A DNA stretch of 45,951 nucleotides from Chloroflexi bacterium 54-19 (GTDB taxonomy: Bacteria > Chloroflexota > Chloroflexia > Chloroheliales > Chloroheliaceae): the NCBI GenBank assembly GCA_001898225.1, contig MKTJ01000001.1, forward strand, positions 1-45,951. The letters are read 5' to 3'. Positions within the stretch are counted from its first letter, which is position 1; the number at the start of each line of letters is the position of its first letter. The translations under genes were made by a program, and so were the position numbers. The notes under the pieces were generated by a model. It was given only the letters and a program-made list of their open reading frames with translations. It was not told the origin of the DNA and did not search any database. Below are positions 1 to 7,702 of the stretch, in pieces.

Positions 1-91
1 ATGCTATAACCTTACCAGATTATAGCTAACTTATCAATCAAATTTAGACTGTCTACTAGCTATTTATCATCACAAATAAGGAGTAAAAGAC

Positions 92-1000
92 ATGGGAGTC
101 TTTAGAACAGGTTTCGTTCAACTGCGCGTACCTGACCTGGCCGCCGCCAGCAAGTATTACAGTGAAGTCCTCGGCCTGGTGGAAACCGACCGCGAGGCCG
201 ACCGGGTCTATTTCAAAGGCTGGGACGAGCACGACCACCACTCGCTCATTATTCGCCAGGATGAGCGACCGGGTCTGGACTGCTTTGCCCTCAAAGCCGA
301 AGGCCCAGAAGACCTGCAACAATTTGAGAACAAGTTAGAGACCAAGGGCATCAAGGTTGACCGGATTTCCACCGGGGAACGCCTGGCCCAGGGCGAAGGT
401 TTTTCCTTTGAAGACCGCAGCGGCCACCGGGTCGTGGTCTATTACACCATGAAGAAGGTCGGCAACGGCTTGCCTTTGGAAAACCCCGACCCCTACCCGC
501 AAGGACTCAAAGGGATTGCGGCGCCCCGCCTGGACCACCTGCTGATGACGACCCCCAACGCCGCCGAAGACCTCGATTTTTACAAAGATGTTTTTGGCTT
601 CCGCCTGACCGAGCAGGTCGTGACCCCGGACGGCAATCCTATTGCCATCTGGCTGGAACGCAGCCATACGCCGCACGACATCGCCTTTATCCCCGGTCGC
701 CCCGGTGGCTTCCACCACATGGCCTACTGGCTCGATAGCTGGTACGAAATCGGCAAAGCCGCCGACGTGATGGCCCAGCACAACGTCAAGATTGACGCCG
801 GGCCGACCCGCCACGGTATCACTCGCGGCCACACCATCTACTTCTTCGACCCCTGCGGCAACCGCAACGAAGTCTTTACCGGCGGCTATGTGCCCGACGC
901 GGACAACCCGCCTATCACCTGGAGCGTGGATAAGCTCTGGACCGGCATCTTCTACTGGGACCGCTCGGAGCGCGGCAGCTTCACCGAAGTCTACACCTAG
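92..1000 (+). CDS. dmpB: Catechol 2,3-dioxygenase (extradiol, meta-cleavage)
   Basis: Cytosolic Fe(II) extradiol dioxygenase of the vicinal oxygen chelate family, opening catechol to 2-hydroxymuconic semialdehyde. The 302 residues match the two-module XylE/DmpB length: N-terminal module about 5-120, catalytic module about 145-265. Visible active-site residues are H149 (in RLDHL), the HH pair at 208-209 and E260 (in GNRNE) as the metal triad, plus H195, H241 and Y250 at the positions of the XylE second-shell residues. The ATG is preceded by AAGGAG at 8 bases. It is the first gene of the phenol hydroxylase operon, 72 bases before the next gene, so its substrate is very probably the catechol made by that enzyme. 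In Pseudomonas plasmids this gene lies after the hydroxylase; here it comes first. Metal-residue assignment is by alignment from memory. Confidence 0.93.
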   Translation: MGVFRTGFVQLRVPDLAAASKYYSEVLGLVETDREADRVYFKGWDEHDHHSLIIRQDERPGLDCFALKAEGPEDLQQFENKLETKGIKVDRISTGERLAQGEGFSFEDRSGHRVVVYYTMKKVGNGLPLENPDPYPQGLKGIAAPRLDHLLMTTPNAAEDLDFYKDVFGFRLTEQVVTPDGNPIAIWLERSHTPHDIAFIPGRPGGFHHMAYWLDSWYEIGKAADVMAQHNVKIDAGPTRHGITRGHTIYFFDPCGNRNEVFTGGYVPDADNPPITWSVDKLWTGIFYWDRSERGSFTEVYT

Positions 1001-1072
1001 GATTCAGGCGAACGGCGCGGGCGGTCCAGGCCGCCCGCCTTCCAAACCAGATAGCACAAGGAGTAACCAAAG

Positions 1073-2113
1073 ATGTCTTACGACCTTTCCCCCCAGGTAA
1101 TCGAGCAGCGCCGGTTAGCCTATGATGAGTTGACCCGCCGTTTCGGACAGCGTGAGGCCACCCGCTACGAAGAAGGCACCATCGGCGTACAGCACCAGGA
1201 AAATTTCCACTATCGCCCCATGTGGAACCCTGACGTTGAAATCTACGACCCCTCTATGACCCGGCTGAAATTAACTGACTGGTATTCCTTCCTGGACCCC
1301 CGCCAGTATTATTACGCGACCTACAACCAGGCCCGCAATAAGACCATGGAAAATCTCGAATCCCAACTGGCTTATGTCTCTGAGAAAGGGATGCTGGATA
1401 AAATCGCGGGGGATTGGCATAATATTTTCCTGGCCTACCTGCTACCCCTGCGTCACTACGAATATGGCGGTGTTACCACCATGACTTACGTGGCCCGCTT
1501 TGCCTATGGCACTTCCATTGAACAATGCGCCAGCTTTAACGCTTTCGACAAAATGGGCAATTCCCAGATTATTACCAAGTTTGCCCTGATGCTGCCCAAC
1601 GCCGACCAGCTATTGGCGGATGGTAAGAAAGCCTGGCTGGAAGACGCCCACCTCCAACCCCTGCGTTCGATGGTCGAGCATAGCTGGCTCATTACCGATT
1701 GGGCCGAGGCGATTATTGTTCAGAACTTGCTGTTGGACCCCCTGCTTTACAACCTGCTTTACCAGGAATTCGACCGGGTAGCCCTCGACAACGGTGCCCT
1801 GGCCGTGACCTTCGTCCATAAATACATGAGCGACTGGCTCAAAGACAACCTGCGCTGGACCAATGCCCTGGTCGAGGCTTTCCTCAACGACGAGCAGCAT
1901 GGCGAAGCTAACCGGCAGGCTATCCAGCAAATCCTGGACGGCTGGCGGCCCAAAGTCGAGGAGTCGGTGCGGCCCCTGGCAGCAATCTTCGAAATGCCCC
2001 GGATTAAGGGTAATTTCGAGGCAAGCTGGCAGCAGGCTGCCCAGAATGTTGACCAGAACCTGGAACGGCTGGGCCTGAACACCGCCAGCGAAGCTCCCGC
2101 GATGGCCGGTTAG
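1073..2113 (+). CDS. dmpL: Phenol hydroxylase oxygenase beta subunit (P1, DmpL type)
   Basis: Smaller structural subunit of the hexameric (alpha-beta-gamma)2 oxygenase of bacterial multicomponent phenol hydroxylases. At 346 residues it has the usual DmpL/TomA1 length. It is a ferritin-like helical protein that lost the diiron ligands but packs against DmpN. Recognisable family stretches are the tryptophan/tyrosine-rich N-terminus (NFHYRPMWNP around residue 43) and the DWLKDNLRWTNALVEAF segment near 250. An AAGGAGTAAC Shine-Dalgarno stands 8 bases before the ATG. The next gene starts 22 bases downstream. The position directly before DmpM and DmpN follows the canonical order. Confidence 0.92.
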   Translation: MSYDLSPQVIEQRRLAYDELTRRFGQREATRYEEGTIGVQHQENFHYRPMWNPDVEIYDPSMTRLKLTDWYSFLDPRQYYYATYNQARNKTMENLESQLAYVSEKGMLDKIAGDWHNIFLAYLLPLRHYEYGGVTTMTYVARFAYGTSIEQCASFNAFDKMGNSQIITKFALMLPNADQLLADGKKAWLEDAHLQPLRSMVEHSWLITDWAEAIIVQNLLLDPLLYNLLYQEFDRVALDNGALAVTFVHKYMSDWLKDNLRWTNALVEAFLNDEQHGEANRQAIQQILDGWRPKVEESVRPLAAIFEMPRIKGNFEASWQQAAQNVDQNLERLGLNTASEAPAMAG

Positions 2114-2135
2114 GCTGGTAGAAAGGAAAAACGCT

Positions 2136-2447
2136 ATGTCAGCTACGACAATTGCGGGCCACACCGCCAAAGAACGGTTTATCGGCGTCGATTTGCAGGA
2201 TAACGAAGAAGCGCGGCGGATTGTCCGGGCGATTGTGCGGGACAACCCGGAGGCGAAAGTCAGCCAGATTCCCGGCCTCATCAAAGTGACCTGCCACCAC
2301 CAGTTGGATATAAAACGCGCCACGGTCGAGCAGGAACTCCACCACGAGTGGGATACCCAGGAATTTAACCTGATTATTATCAGCTATGTGGGCGACATCC
2401 AGGAATGGGACGACGACCACATCCTGGTCAAGTGGAATACCGATTAA
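2136..2447 (+). CDS. dmpM: Phenol hydroxylase coupling/regulatory protein (P2, DmpM type)
   Basis: Small cofactor-free effector protein of the MmoB/DmpM family. It binds the oxygenase near the diiron site and couples electron delivery to substrate hydroxylation. The 103 residues include the family core: FIGVDLQDNEEARRIV near residue 15, followed by a segment around 45-57 (KVTCHHQLDIKR) and an acidic tail. This is slightly longer than the roughly 90 residues of Pseudomonas DmpM, because of a 13-residue N-terminal lead. The Shine-Dalgarno GAAAGGAAA lies just upstream of the ATG. It sits between dmpL and dmpN, as in characterised operons. Confidence 0.9.
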   Translation: MSATTIAGHTAKERFIGVDLQDNEEARRIVRAIVRDNPEAKVSQIPGLIKVTCHHQLDIKRATVEQELHHEWDTQEFNLIIISYVGDIQEWDDDHILVKWNTD

Positions 2448-2510
2448 TTCCGTTAAACGTTGAACGAATCAACGTTGAACAGCAAGGAAGCATAAGGAAG
2501 GATTTGCCCA

Positions 2511-4016
2511 ATGGCTAAGAAACTAGGCTTGCGAGAAACCTACGCCGCCATGACCAGGGGAGTGAACTGGACCCCCAGCTATGTCAAGGAAGAAGAAGCT
2601 TTCCCCTATCACCAGTTCGAGGGGATTAAAATCCACGACTGGGACAAGTGGGAAGACCCTTTCCGTATGACCGTGGATAATTACTGGAAATACCAGGCTG
2701 AAAAAGACCGCCGCCTTTACGCGGTCCTGGATAGCTTCAGCCAGAACCAGGGCCACCTCAACATTTCGGACGCCCGCTACCTGAACGCCATCAAAATTTT
2801 CTTGCAGGGTGTGACACCCCTGGAATACATGGCCCACCGCCATTTCATGTTCATTTCGCGCTATATTCCGGGTCCCGGCACCCGTATGGCCGCGCTGTGC
2901 CAGTCGATTGACGAACTGCGCCATACTCAAATCGAGATACACTCGATGAGCCCCTATAACAAGTATTACAGCGGCTTCCACAGCATGCGCCAGATGCACG
3001 ACCGGGTCTGGTACCTGAGCGTACCCAAGAGCTATTTCGATGATGCTGTCACCGCCGGGCCGTTCGAATTCCTGACCGCAATCAGCTTCTCGTTCGAATA
3101 CCTGCTAACTAACCTGCTGTTCGTGCCATTCATGAGCGGTGCGGCCTACAACGGCGACCTCCCGACCACAACCTTCGGCTTTAGCGCCCAATCGGACGAA
3201 AGCCGCCACATGACGCTCGGCTTGCAGGTAATCAAATTCCTGTTGGAGCAGGACGAGGCCAATGTACCAATTGTCCAGCGCTGGCTCGACAAATGGTTCT
3301 GGCGGGGCTACCGGCTCAACGCCCTGGTGGCGGCCATGATGGATTACATGCTGCCCAAGAAGGTTATGAGCTGGAAGGAAGCCTTCGAGCTTTACTTCGA
3401 ACAGCAAATGCTGGACGGTCTTTTCCCCGACCTGGCTCGTTACGGTATCAAACCGCCGATGGGCGTCGAACAGGCCATCAAGGAAAAGGAAAAGATTTCG
3501 CACGAAGTCTACTGGACTCTTTACAGCTTTGGCTTCGCGGCGGCTTTCAACACCTGGATTCCGACCGCCAGCGAGCAGGACTGGATGACCCAGAAATACC
3601 CGGAGACCTTTGACAAGTATTACCGGCCCCACTTCGAGAAAGCCCAGAAGATTGCTGACCAGGGTGGCCGCTTCTTCATGCTTGGTCTGCCCCAGTTGTG
3701 CCAGGTCTGCCAGATTCCGATGCTCTTTACCGAACCGGACGACCCCGGCAAGATTTGCTTCCGCTCGACTACCTACCAGGGCGAGAAATATCATTTCTGC
3801 TCGGATGGCTGCAAGCAAATCTTCGAGTGGGAACCACAGAAATATGTTCAGAGCTGGCTGCCAGTCCATGAAATATACAAGGGCAACTGCGGAGGGCCGA
3901 CGGTGCCGGAAGTACTGGCCTGGTACGGCATCCAGCCTGGCGACAACGGCGAATACCAGGGCTCGGTCGACCAGCAGAACTGGGCAAACTGGCATAAAGA
4001 CCTGGCAACGGTCTGA
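2511..4016 (+). CDS. dmpN: Phenol hydroxylase oxygenase alpha subunit, diiron (P3, DmpN type)
   Basis: Catalytic subunit that inserts oxygen into phenol to give catechol. It is a soluble bacterial diiron monooxygenase. The 501 residues match DmpN/TomA3. The diiron ligand set can be read: E105 (TPLEYMA), E135 and H138 (IDELRH), E196 (SFEYLL), E230 and H233 (SDESRH). This is the paired D/E-x-x-R-H signature of the family at nearly the same numbering as toluene monooxygenase. C397, C400, C430 and C434 form the C-terminal zinc-binding cysteine pairs known from phenol hydroxylase. The Shine-Dalgarno AAGGAAGGA precedes the ATG. The 63-base gap upstream of it holds a hairpin. Confidence 0.95.
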   Translation: MAKKLGLRETYAAMTRGVNWTPSYVKEEEAFPYHQFEGIKIHDWDKWEDPFRMTVDNYWKYQAEKDRRLYAVLDSFSQNQGHLNISDARYLNAIKIFLQGVTPLEYMAHRHFMFISRYIPGPGTRMAALCQSIDELRHTQIEIHSMSPYNKYYSGFHSMRQMHDRVWYLSVPKSYFDDAVTAGPFEFLTAISFSFEYLLTNLLFVPFMSGAAYNGDLPTTTFGFSAQSDESRHMTLGLQVIKFLLEQDEANVPIVQRWLDKWFWRGYRLNALVAAMMDYMLPKKVMSWKEAFELYFEQQMLDGLFPDLARYGIKPPMGVEQAIKEKEKISHEVYWTLYSFGFAAAFNTWIPTASEQDWMTQKYPETFDKYYRPHFEKAQKIADQGGRFFMLGLPQLCQVCQIPMLFTEPDDPGKICFRSTTYQGEKYHFCSDGCKQIFEWEPQKYVQSWLPVHEIYKGNCGGPTVPEVLAWYGIQPGDNGEYQGSVDQQNWANWHKDLATV

Positions 4017-4045
4017 AACAGAGTTGCGGAAAGGAATTTATAAAG

Positions 4046-4381
4046 ATGGCTGTTGTATCTCTGAAACCGGGCTACGAGTTCCCGGCGCGGGACCGGGCCG
4101 AGGTCTTTGGCGACGATATGCTGGTTTACGTCCACTGGGCCGGAAATCTCTTTTTCTGCGCAGCGGCGGCCTACCGCGCTCCAAAGGCCATGAAGTGGGG
4201 CGACTTCAAGGCGAACATGGTGGATACACTCTTTTCGGGTGACCCCGATTACGCGAAGCTTACGCCGGAAAACACCCGCTGGACCTTGAACGACCAACCG
4301 CTTAATCCTTCGGCGGACGTGAGCCTGACCGAGCTTGGCATTACCCACAAAGACCTGCTCAAGTTTGAAAAGGTGGGCTAA
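4046..4381 (+). CDS. dmpO: Phenol hydroxylase gamma subunit (P4, DmpO type)
   Basis: Third subunit of the hydroxylase core, needed for assembly of the active oxygenase. The 111 residues fit the usual 115-120. Typical traits are the early AVVSLKPGYEFPARDRAEVFGDD and YVHWAGNLFFCAAAAYRAP segments and a C-terminal half with LTPENTRWTLNDQPLNPS. AAGGAATTT is just upstream of the ATG. It is followed by 209 bases without a gene that carry a palindromic dispersed element before the reductase gene. Confidence 0.9.
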   Translation: MAVVSLKPGYEFPARDRAEVFGDDMLVYVHWAGNLFFCAAAAYRAPKAMKWGDFKANMVDTLFSGDPDYAKLTPENTRWTLNDQPLNPSADVSLTELGITHKDLLKFEKVG

Positions 4382-4386
4382 CATTC

Positions 4387-4492
4387 TTGTCATTCCGAAC
4401 TTAGTGAGGAATCCCCGGTCCGTTGGACCATATCACGGTCGTTTGTGCTTACGCCAACGGCGCGAGATTCTGAACTTCGTTCAGAATGACAA
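4387..4492. repeat. Palindromic dispersed element inside the phenol operon
   Basis: The 106-base stretch begins TTGTCATTCCGAAC and ends GTTCAGAATGACAA. The two ends are inverted copies for about 14 bases with one mismatch, followed by further similarity ending in AATC. The middle contains GGTCCGTTGG. The same ends and the same middle motif occur at 18509-18685 after dnaK, so this is a family of mobile or REP/MITE-like palindromes rather than a chance fold. It lies between dmpO and dmpP in an otherwise tight operon and could affect mRNA stability there. No open frame is present inside. Confidence 0.6.
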
Positions 4493-4590
4493 TAAACACG
4501 AAACCGGGGTAGGGGCGTGGGTCTCTACCCCTTGCTAACAGGCTGAATTTTTAGAAAACTAATAAGGGTAACTTTTAAGGGTAAACTGCT

Positions 4591-5658
4591 ATGGCGCACA
4601 AAGTGACAATTGAACCACTTGGTAGAGAAATTAACGTCGGGGATAACCAGACCATCCTGGACGCCTGTCTGCGGCAAGGCATCTGGTTGCCCCATGCCTG
4701 CGCTCACGGGACCTGCGGCACCTGCAAGGTCCAACTGCTGGAAGGTTCGGTGCAGCACCAGGGAGCCAGCGAGTTTGCCCTGATGGACTACGAGCGCGAG
4801 GAAGGGATGGCCCTGGTTTGCTCGGCCAGGCCAGTGACGGATGTGGTCCTGGAAGCCGATGTCGAAGCCGACCCGGAAGCGGTCTTCCACCCCGTGAAGG
4901 ATTACAACGCCACCGTCGAGACCGTCGAAGAACCGGCCCAATGGGTCCGCCGCTTTATCTTGAAGCTGGACAACGGCCCGATTCTCTTTATGCCGGGCCA
5001 GTATATCCAGGTCGAAGTGCCTCAACCGGGCAAACCTCCCCTGAAACGCTGCTATAGCATCGCCTCTTCGCCCCGTGACGGCACCCGGATTGAATTGCAA
5101 ATCAAGTACACGCCGGGGGGCCGGGCGACGCCTTACATTTTTGAGGAATTAAAGGAAGGCTCTAAAATTAAATTTAGCGGCCCTTACGGCTTCTTCTTCC
5201 TGCGAAAAAACGGCCACGAGCCGGTTATCTTCCTGGCGGGTGGGACCGGGCTGGCCCCGATTAAAAGCATGTTGCGGGTGGCAACCGAAGAAAATCTACC
5301 CCGCCGCCTGACCCTTATTCACGGGGTCCGCAGCCAGGCCGACCTCTACGACTACGATTTCTTCCGGGAGTTGGAAAAAATTAACCCCAACTTCCGCTAC
5401 ATACCCGTCCTCTCGGCCCGCGACCCCGAAAAGGCCTGGGACGGCGAAGAAGGGTTCGTCCACGAAGCGCTGGGCCGGTTGCCGAGCTTCAAGGGACACA
5501 AAGCCTACCTCTGCGGGCCGCCCATGATGGTGGATGCCTGTCTGACCACCCTTATGAAGGGCCGCCTGTTCGAGGATAGCATCTACTGCGAGAACTTCTT
5601 TACCGAGGAAGATAAGTCCGGCCCCTTGAAAAGGAGCCCGCTTTTTAAGCGGGTCTAG
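4591..5658 (+). CDS. dmpP: Phenol hydroxylase NADH reductase (P5, DmpP type)
   Basis: Iron-sulfur flavoprotein that passes electrons from NADH through FAD and a 2Fe-2S centre to the diiron oxygenase. The domains in order are a plant-type ferredoxin (residues 1-95, ligands C37, C42, C45 and C77), an FAD-binding ferredoxin-reductase domain (about 103-205, with RCYSIAS at 153-159), and an NAD-binding domain with AGGTGLAPI and a CGPPMM motif near 308. The length of 355 matches DmpP (about 353). The ATG follows TAAGGGTAAA. Because the ferredoxin is built in, no separate electron carrier is needed. The DmpQ-type chloroplast-like ferredoxin that repairs catechol dioxygenase was not found. Confidence 0.94.
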   Translation: MAHKVTIEPLGREINVGDNQTILDACLRQGIWLPHACAHGTCGTCKVQLLEGSVQHQGASEFALMDYEREEGMALVCSARPVTDVVLEADVEADPEAVFHPVKDYNATVETVEEPAQWVRRFILKLDNGPILFMPGQYIQVEVPQPGKPPLKRCYSIASSPRDGTRIELQIKYTPGGRATPYIFEELKEGSKIKFSGPYGFFFLRKNGHEPVIFLAGGTGLAPIKSMLRVATEENLPRRLTLIHGVRSQADLYDYDFFRELEKINPNFRYIPVLSARDPEKAWDGEEGFVHEALGRLPSFKGHKAYLCGPPMMVDACLTTLMKGRLFEDSIYCENFFTEEDKSGPLKRSPLFKRV

Positions 5659-5711
5659 GCTGGCGGCTTTTCAGAAAGTTGGATTTTTCAGGGAAAGGCT
5701 GGATAGACAAA

Positions 5712-5930
5712 ATGCCTGGTATTACCAATGAGAAGAAACTGACCGCCCGGCTGAAACAGGTCAGCCCGGAGTTTATCGTATTCGACCTGACTATTTACGA
5801 CCCGACTATTACCGGCGAGTTAATCTTGCCGCCGGAGCAGTTCCGGGCCTTCCTCCAGGAACAAAAAGTCTCGATTGTCACCGAAACCGAGGAAGACTAC
5901 ATCCTGAAGCTTAAACTCGATAGTCTGTAA
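5712..5930 (+). CDS. dmpK: Probable phenol hydroxylase assembly protein (P0, DmpK type)
   Basis: A 72-residue protein ending the operon. The core (EFIVFDLTIYDPTITGEL followed by ILPPEQFRAFLQEQKV) has the layout of the P0/DmpK family: FVEFEF, a short acidic turn, then ELxLPxxxFxxF. That family is needed to activate the oxygenase and may help iron loading. I chose the ATG at 5712 because a GGA stands 8 bases before it and the family begins close to there; a TTG at 5679 would add 11 residues without ribosome-binding support. In known operons this gene comes first; here it is last. The assignment rests on a short similarity and context. Confidence 0.7.
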   Translation: MPGITNEKKLTARLKQVSPEFIVFDLTIYDPTITGELILPPEQFRAFLQEQKVSIVTETEEDYILKLKLDSL

Positions 5931-5956
5931 ACTGAACTGGAAAAGCTATAAAAACG

Positions 5957-5993
5957 AATGAGCCAGCGATTGCTGGCTCATTGTCTTTTCTTT
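5957..5993. terminator. Bidirectional terminator after the phenol operon
   Basis: An 11-bp perfect stem (5957-5967 with 5972-5982) around the loop GATT is followed by TCTTTTCTTTT. A-rich sequence precedes it, so it can also stop transcription of the minus-strand unit that ends at 6023. Confidence 0.85.
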
Positions 5994-6022
5994 TGGGGAA
6001 AACTCCGGCCCGGTTAAATGAC

Positions 6023-6610
6023 TTACTGGGTGCGGAACCGGCGCGTGATGTTGCTGCTGAAAATCAGGGCTGTCATCAGGGCCAGGCCAACCGCCGCACT
6101 GACCAGGGTCGGCAACTGGGGCGCAATCGCAGAAGCGAATTCACGCACGAAGTCGGAAACGTTGTTCCAGACCTTCTGCAAGGTTTCCAAACGCCCTTGC
6201 AAATCGGGGTCACTGGAAGGGCCAAAGACCAGGTTGCTGATGGCGGGCCAGAGGGTCCAGAGGGCCAGGATACACAGCCCCAACCAGACGCCGGTGAAGA
6301 CCAGGCCCATCGAATAGCGGCGCTGCTGCTTATCCAGAATATCGTCCACCTGGGCGGCGGCGGCATCGACCGGTTGCGGCAACGGCTTCACTTCCGGCGG
6401 CACGTACTTGATAACCGGGGCCGGGTTCGCAACCATCCAGGTAGCCGGGTTGCTAATCGGACCTGCTACCGAAGCCTGGGGCGGCAAAGCGGCAATTCGG
6501 GCCATTACCCGGCTCGACATATGCGATGGAGCTTTCAAAGCCGGACGAGCCGCCAGGACCCGGTCCAGTTCGTCCTTCTTATTCAATTCCGGTAGTTGTG
6601 GTTCAGCCAT
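6023..6610 (-). CDS. Two-helix membrane protein, probable anti-sigma factor
   Basis: 195 residues with a soluble proline-rich N-terminal half (1-98), a membrane helix at about 101-124, an extracytoplasmic stretch, a second helix at about 166-186 and a basic tail (RRFRTQ). It starts 78 bases after the ECF sigma gene on the same strand, where a membrane anti-sigma factor is usually found. The N-terminus has no HxxxCxxC zinc motif, so it is not a classical ZAS-type anti-sigma. The role is inferred from position and topology only. It could instead be a general membrane protein co-transcribed with the sigma gene. The start is an ATG preceded by weak A/G-rich sequence. Confidence 0.6.
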   Translation of the reverse strand: MAEPQLPELNKKDELDRVLAARPALKAPSHMSSRVMARIAALPPQASVAGPISNPATWMVANPAPVIKYVPPEVKPLPQPVDAAAAQVDDILDKQQRRYSMGLVFTGVWLGLCILALWTLWPAISNLVFGPSSDPDLQGRLETLQKVWNNVSDFVREFASAIAPQLPTLVSAAVGLALMTALIFSSNITRRFRTQ

Positions 6611-6688
6611 CTTAACACCTAACTTTATCTTTATTTCCCTGCTATTATACCAAATCCAGGCAAGCGTTCATATTAATTCCGATTAAAT

Positions 6689-7573
6689 TTATTTATCAAA
6701 ATCCAAAGCCCCTTTGGCTTCGAGTTCGAGCAGTCGACTCTTAAGCTGGGCTTTGGCCCGGTACAGGTGCGTCTTAACCGTCCCGACCGGCACTTCCAGG
6801 GCAACGGCTATTTCCTCGTAGCTCATTTCCTGGCTGTAATAAAGCGCGATAATTTCCCGGTATTTGACCGGCAGCGTGTCCACCTGGTCCCAGATAAGCT
6901 GGCGGCGTTCGCTGGTATCGAAACGCCAGGCCGGTTCTTCGGTCTGGTCGCCCGGCAGGTTCGCCAGGATATCGGTCTCGCCCTCGTCCCCATCCTCAAA
7001 GCTGGTTTCGACCGAGACTAGGCGGGGGTTACTTTTGAGCGAACGCAACCGGTTTAAACAGCCGTTGCGGACAATCCGGTAAGCCCAGGTCGTAAATTTC
7101 GAGTCGCCCCGGAAGGTCGGAAGGGCCTGCCAGATTTTGACGAATGCTTCCTGGGAAGCGTCGTCGGCTTCTTCGTAGTTCTGGAGGATGCGGAAGGCCA
7201 GGTTAAAGACAAAATCCTGGTGCATCTCGACCAGTTCGGCAAAAGCGGACTGGTCCCCAAGCTGGGCCTGGGAAATTAACCAGGCTTCACCGGACTGACC
7301 GGTCGGCTGGCCGGGACTATCGAAGTCTTCCCTTTCGAGGGCGGCGGTGTCCATCCCGGTAAATTTTTGGGGACCGACCTGGGGCGCGACCAGAGTAACC
7401 TGGGCAGTCCGCTGGACGGTCTGAGGCGGGATTGGCGCGCCCGTAAAGGCATCCAGGCGTCCCACGTCTTTAGCGGGACGCTCGGCGGTCTTTACGCTTC
7501 CTGAGCCTGAACTTAATATTTTACCGGGAAAACGGCCTAGTAAATTACCGGCGGTCGTTGAAAAATTCAACAT
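6689..7573 (-). CDS. ECF-type RNA polymerase sigma factor with long N-terminal extension
   Basis: Sigma-70 family factor. Counting from a GTG at 7585, region 2 lies at about 113-185 (SAFAELVEMHQDFVFNLAFR, then ADDASQEAFVKIWQAL and TTWAYRIVRNGCLNRL). Region 4 lies at about 228-285 (LPVKYREIIALYYSQEMSYE, then IAVALEVPVGTVKTHLYRAK), the typical ECF helix-turn-helix. About 100 residues precede region 2, unusual for ECF factors, which are normally near 190 residues in all. The ATG at 7573 is preferred over GTG 7585; an internal ATG at 7354 would remove most of the extension, and neither has a strong Shine-Dalgarno. It is probably co-transcribed with the downstream membrane protein. Confidence 0.88.
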   Translation of the reverse strand: MLNFSTTAGNLLGRFPGKILSSGSGSVKTAERPAKDVGRLDAFTGAPIPPQTVQRTAQVTLVAPQVGPQKFTGMDTAALEREDFDSPGQPTGQSGEAWLISQAQLGDQSAFAELVEMHQDFVFNLAFRILQNYEEADDASQEAFVKIWQALPTFRGDSKFTTWAYRIVRNGCLNRLRSLKSNPRLVSVETSFEDGDEGETDILANLPGDQTEEPAWRFDTSERRQLIWDQVDTLPVKYREIIALYYSQEMSYEEIAVALEVPVGTVKTHLYRAKAQLKSRLLELEAKGALDFDK

Positions 7574-7702
7574 GCGGATTCTCACAATTTTTATAAACGG
7601 TGCTAAGGTTTCCAGGGTCTACCTGTTAAAAGTTTAGCACCCTCACTGGCCCAAGGCATCGGCCATTGGACCAACCCCTGATTGGGCATTTCTACGGTAG
7701 TC

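Noticed and set aside
1..91. Promoter for the phenol operon in the first 91 bases
   Set aside because: The region is A/T-rich with several -10-like words, but no -35/-10 pair of acceptable spacing could be chosen, and the real promoter may lie outside the window.
335..832. Long open frames opposite the catechol dioxygenase, dmpN, dnaK and sbcC genes
   Set aside because: They are antisense shadows caused by GC-rich codons; no ribosome-binding sites or family motifs, and the opposite strand encodes recognised proteins.
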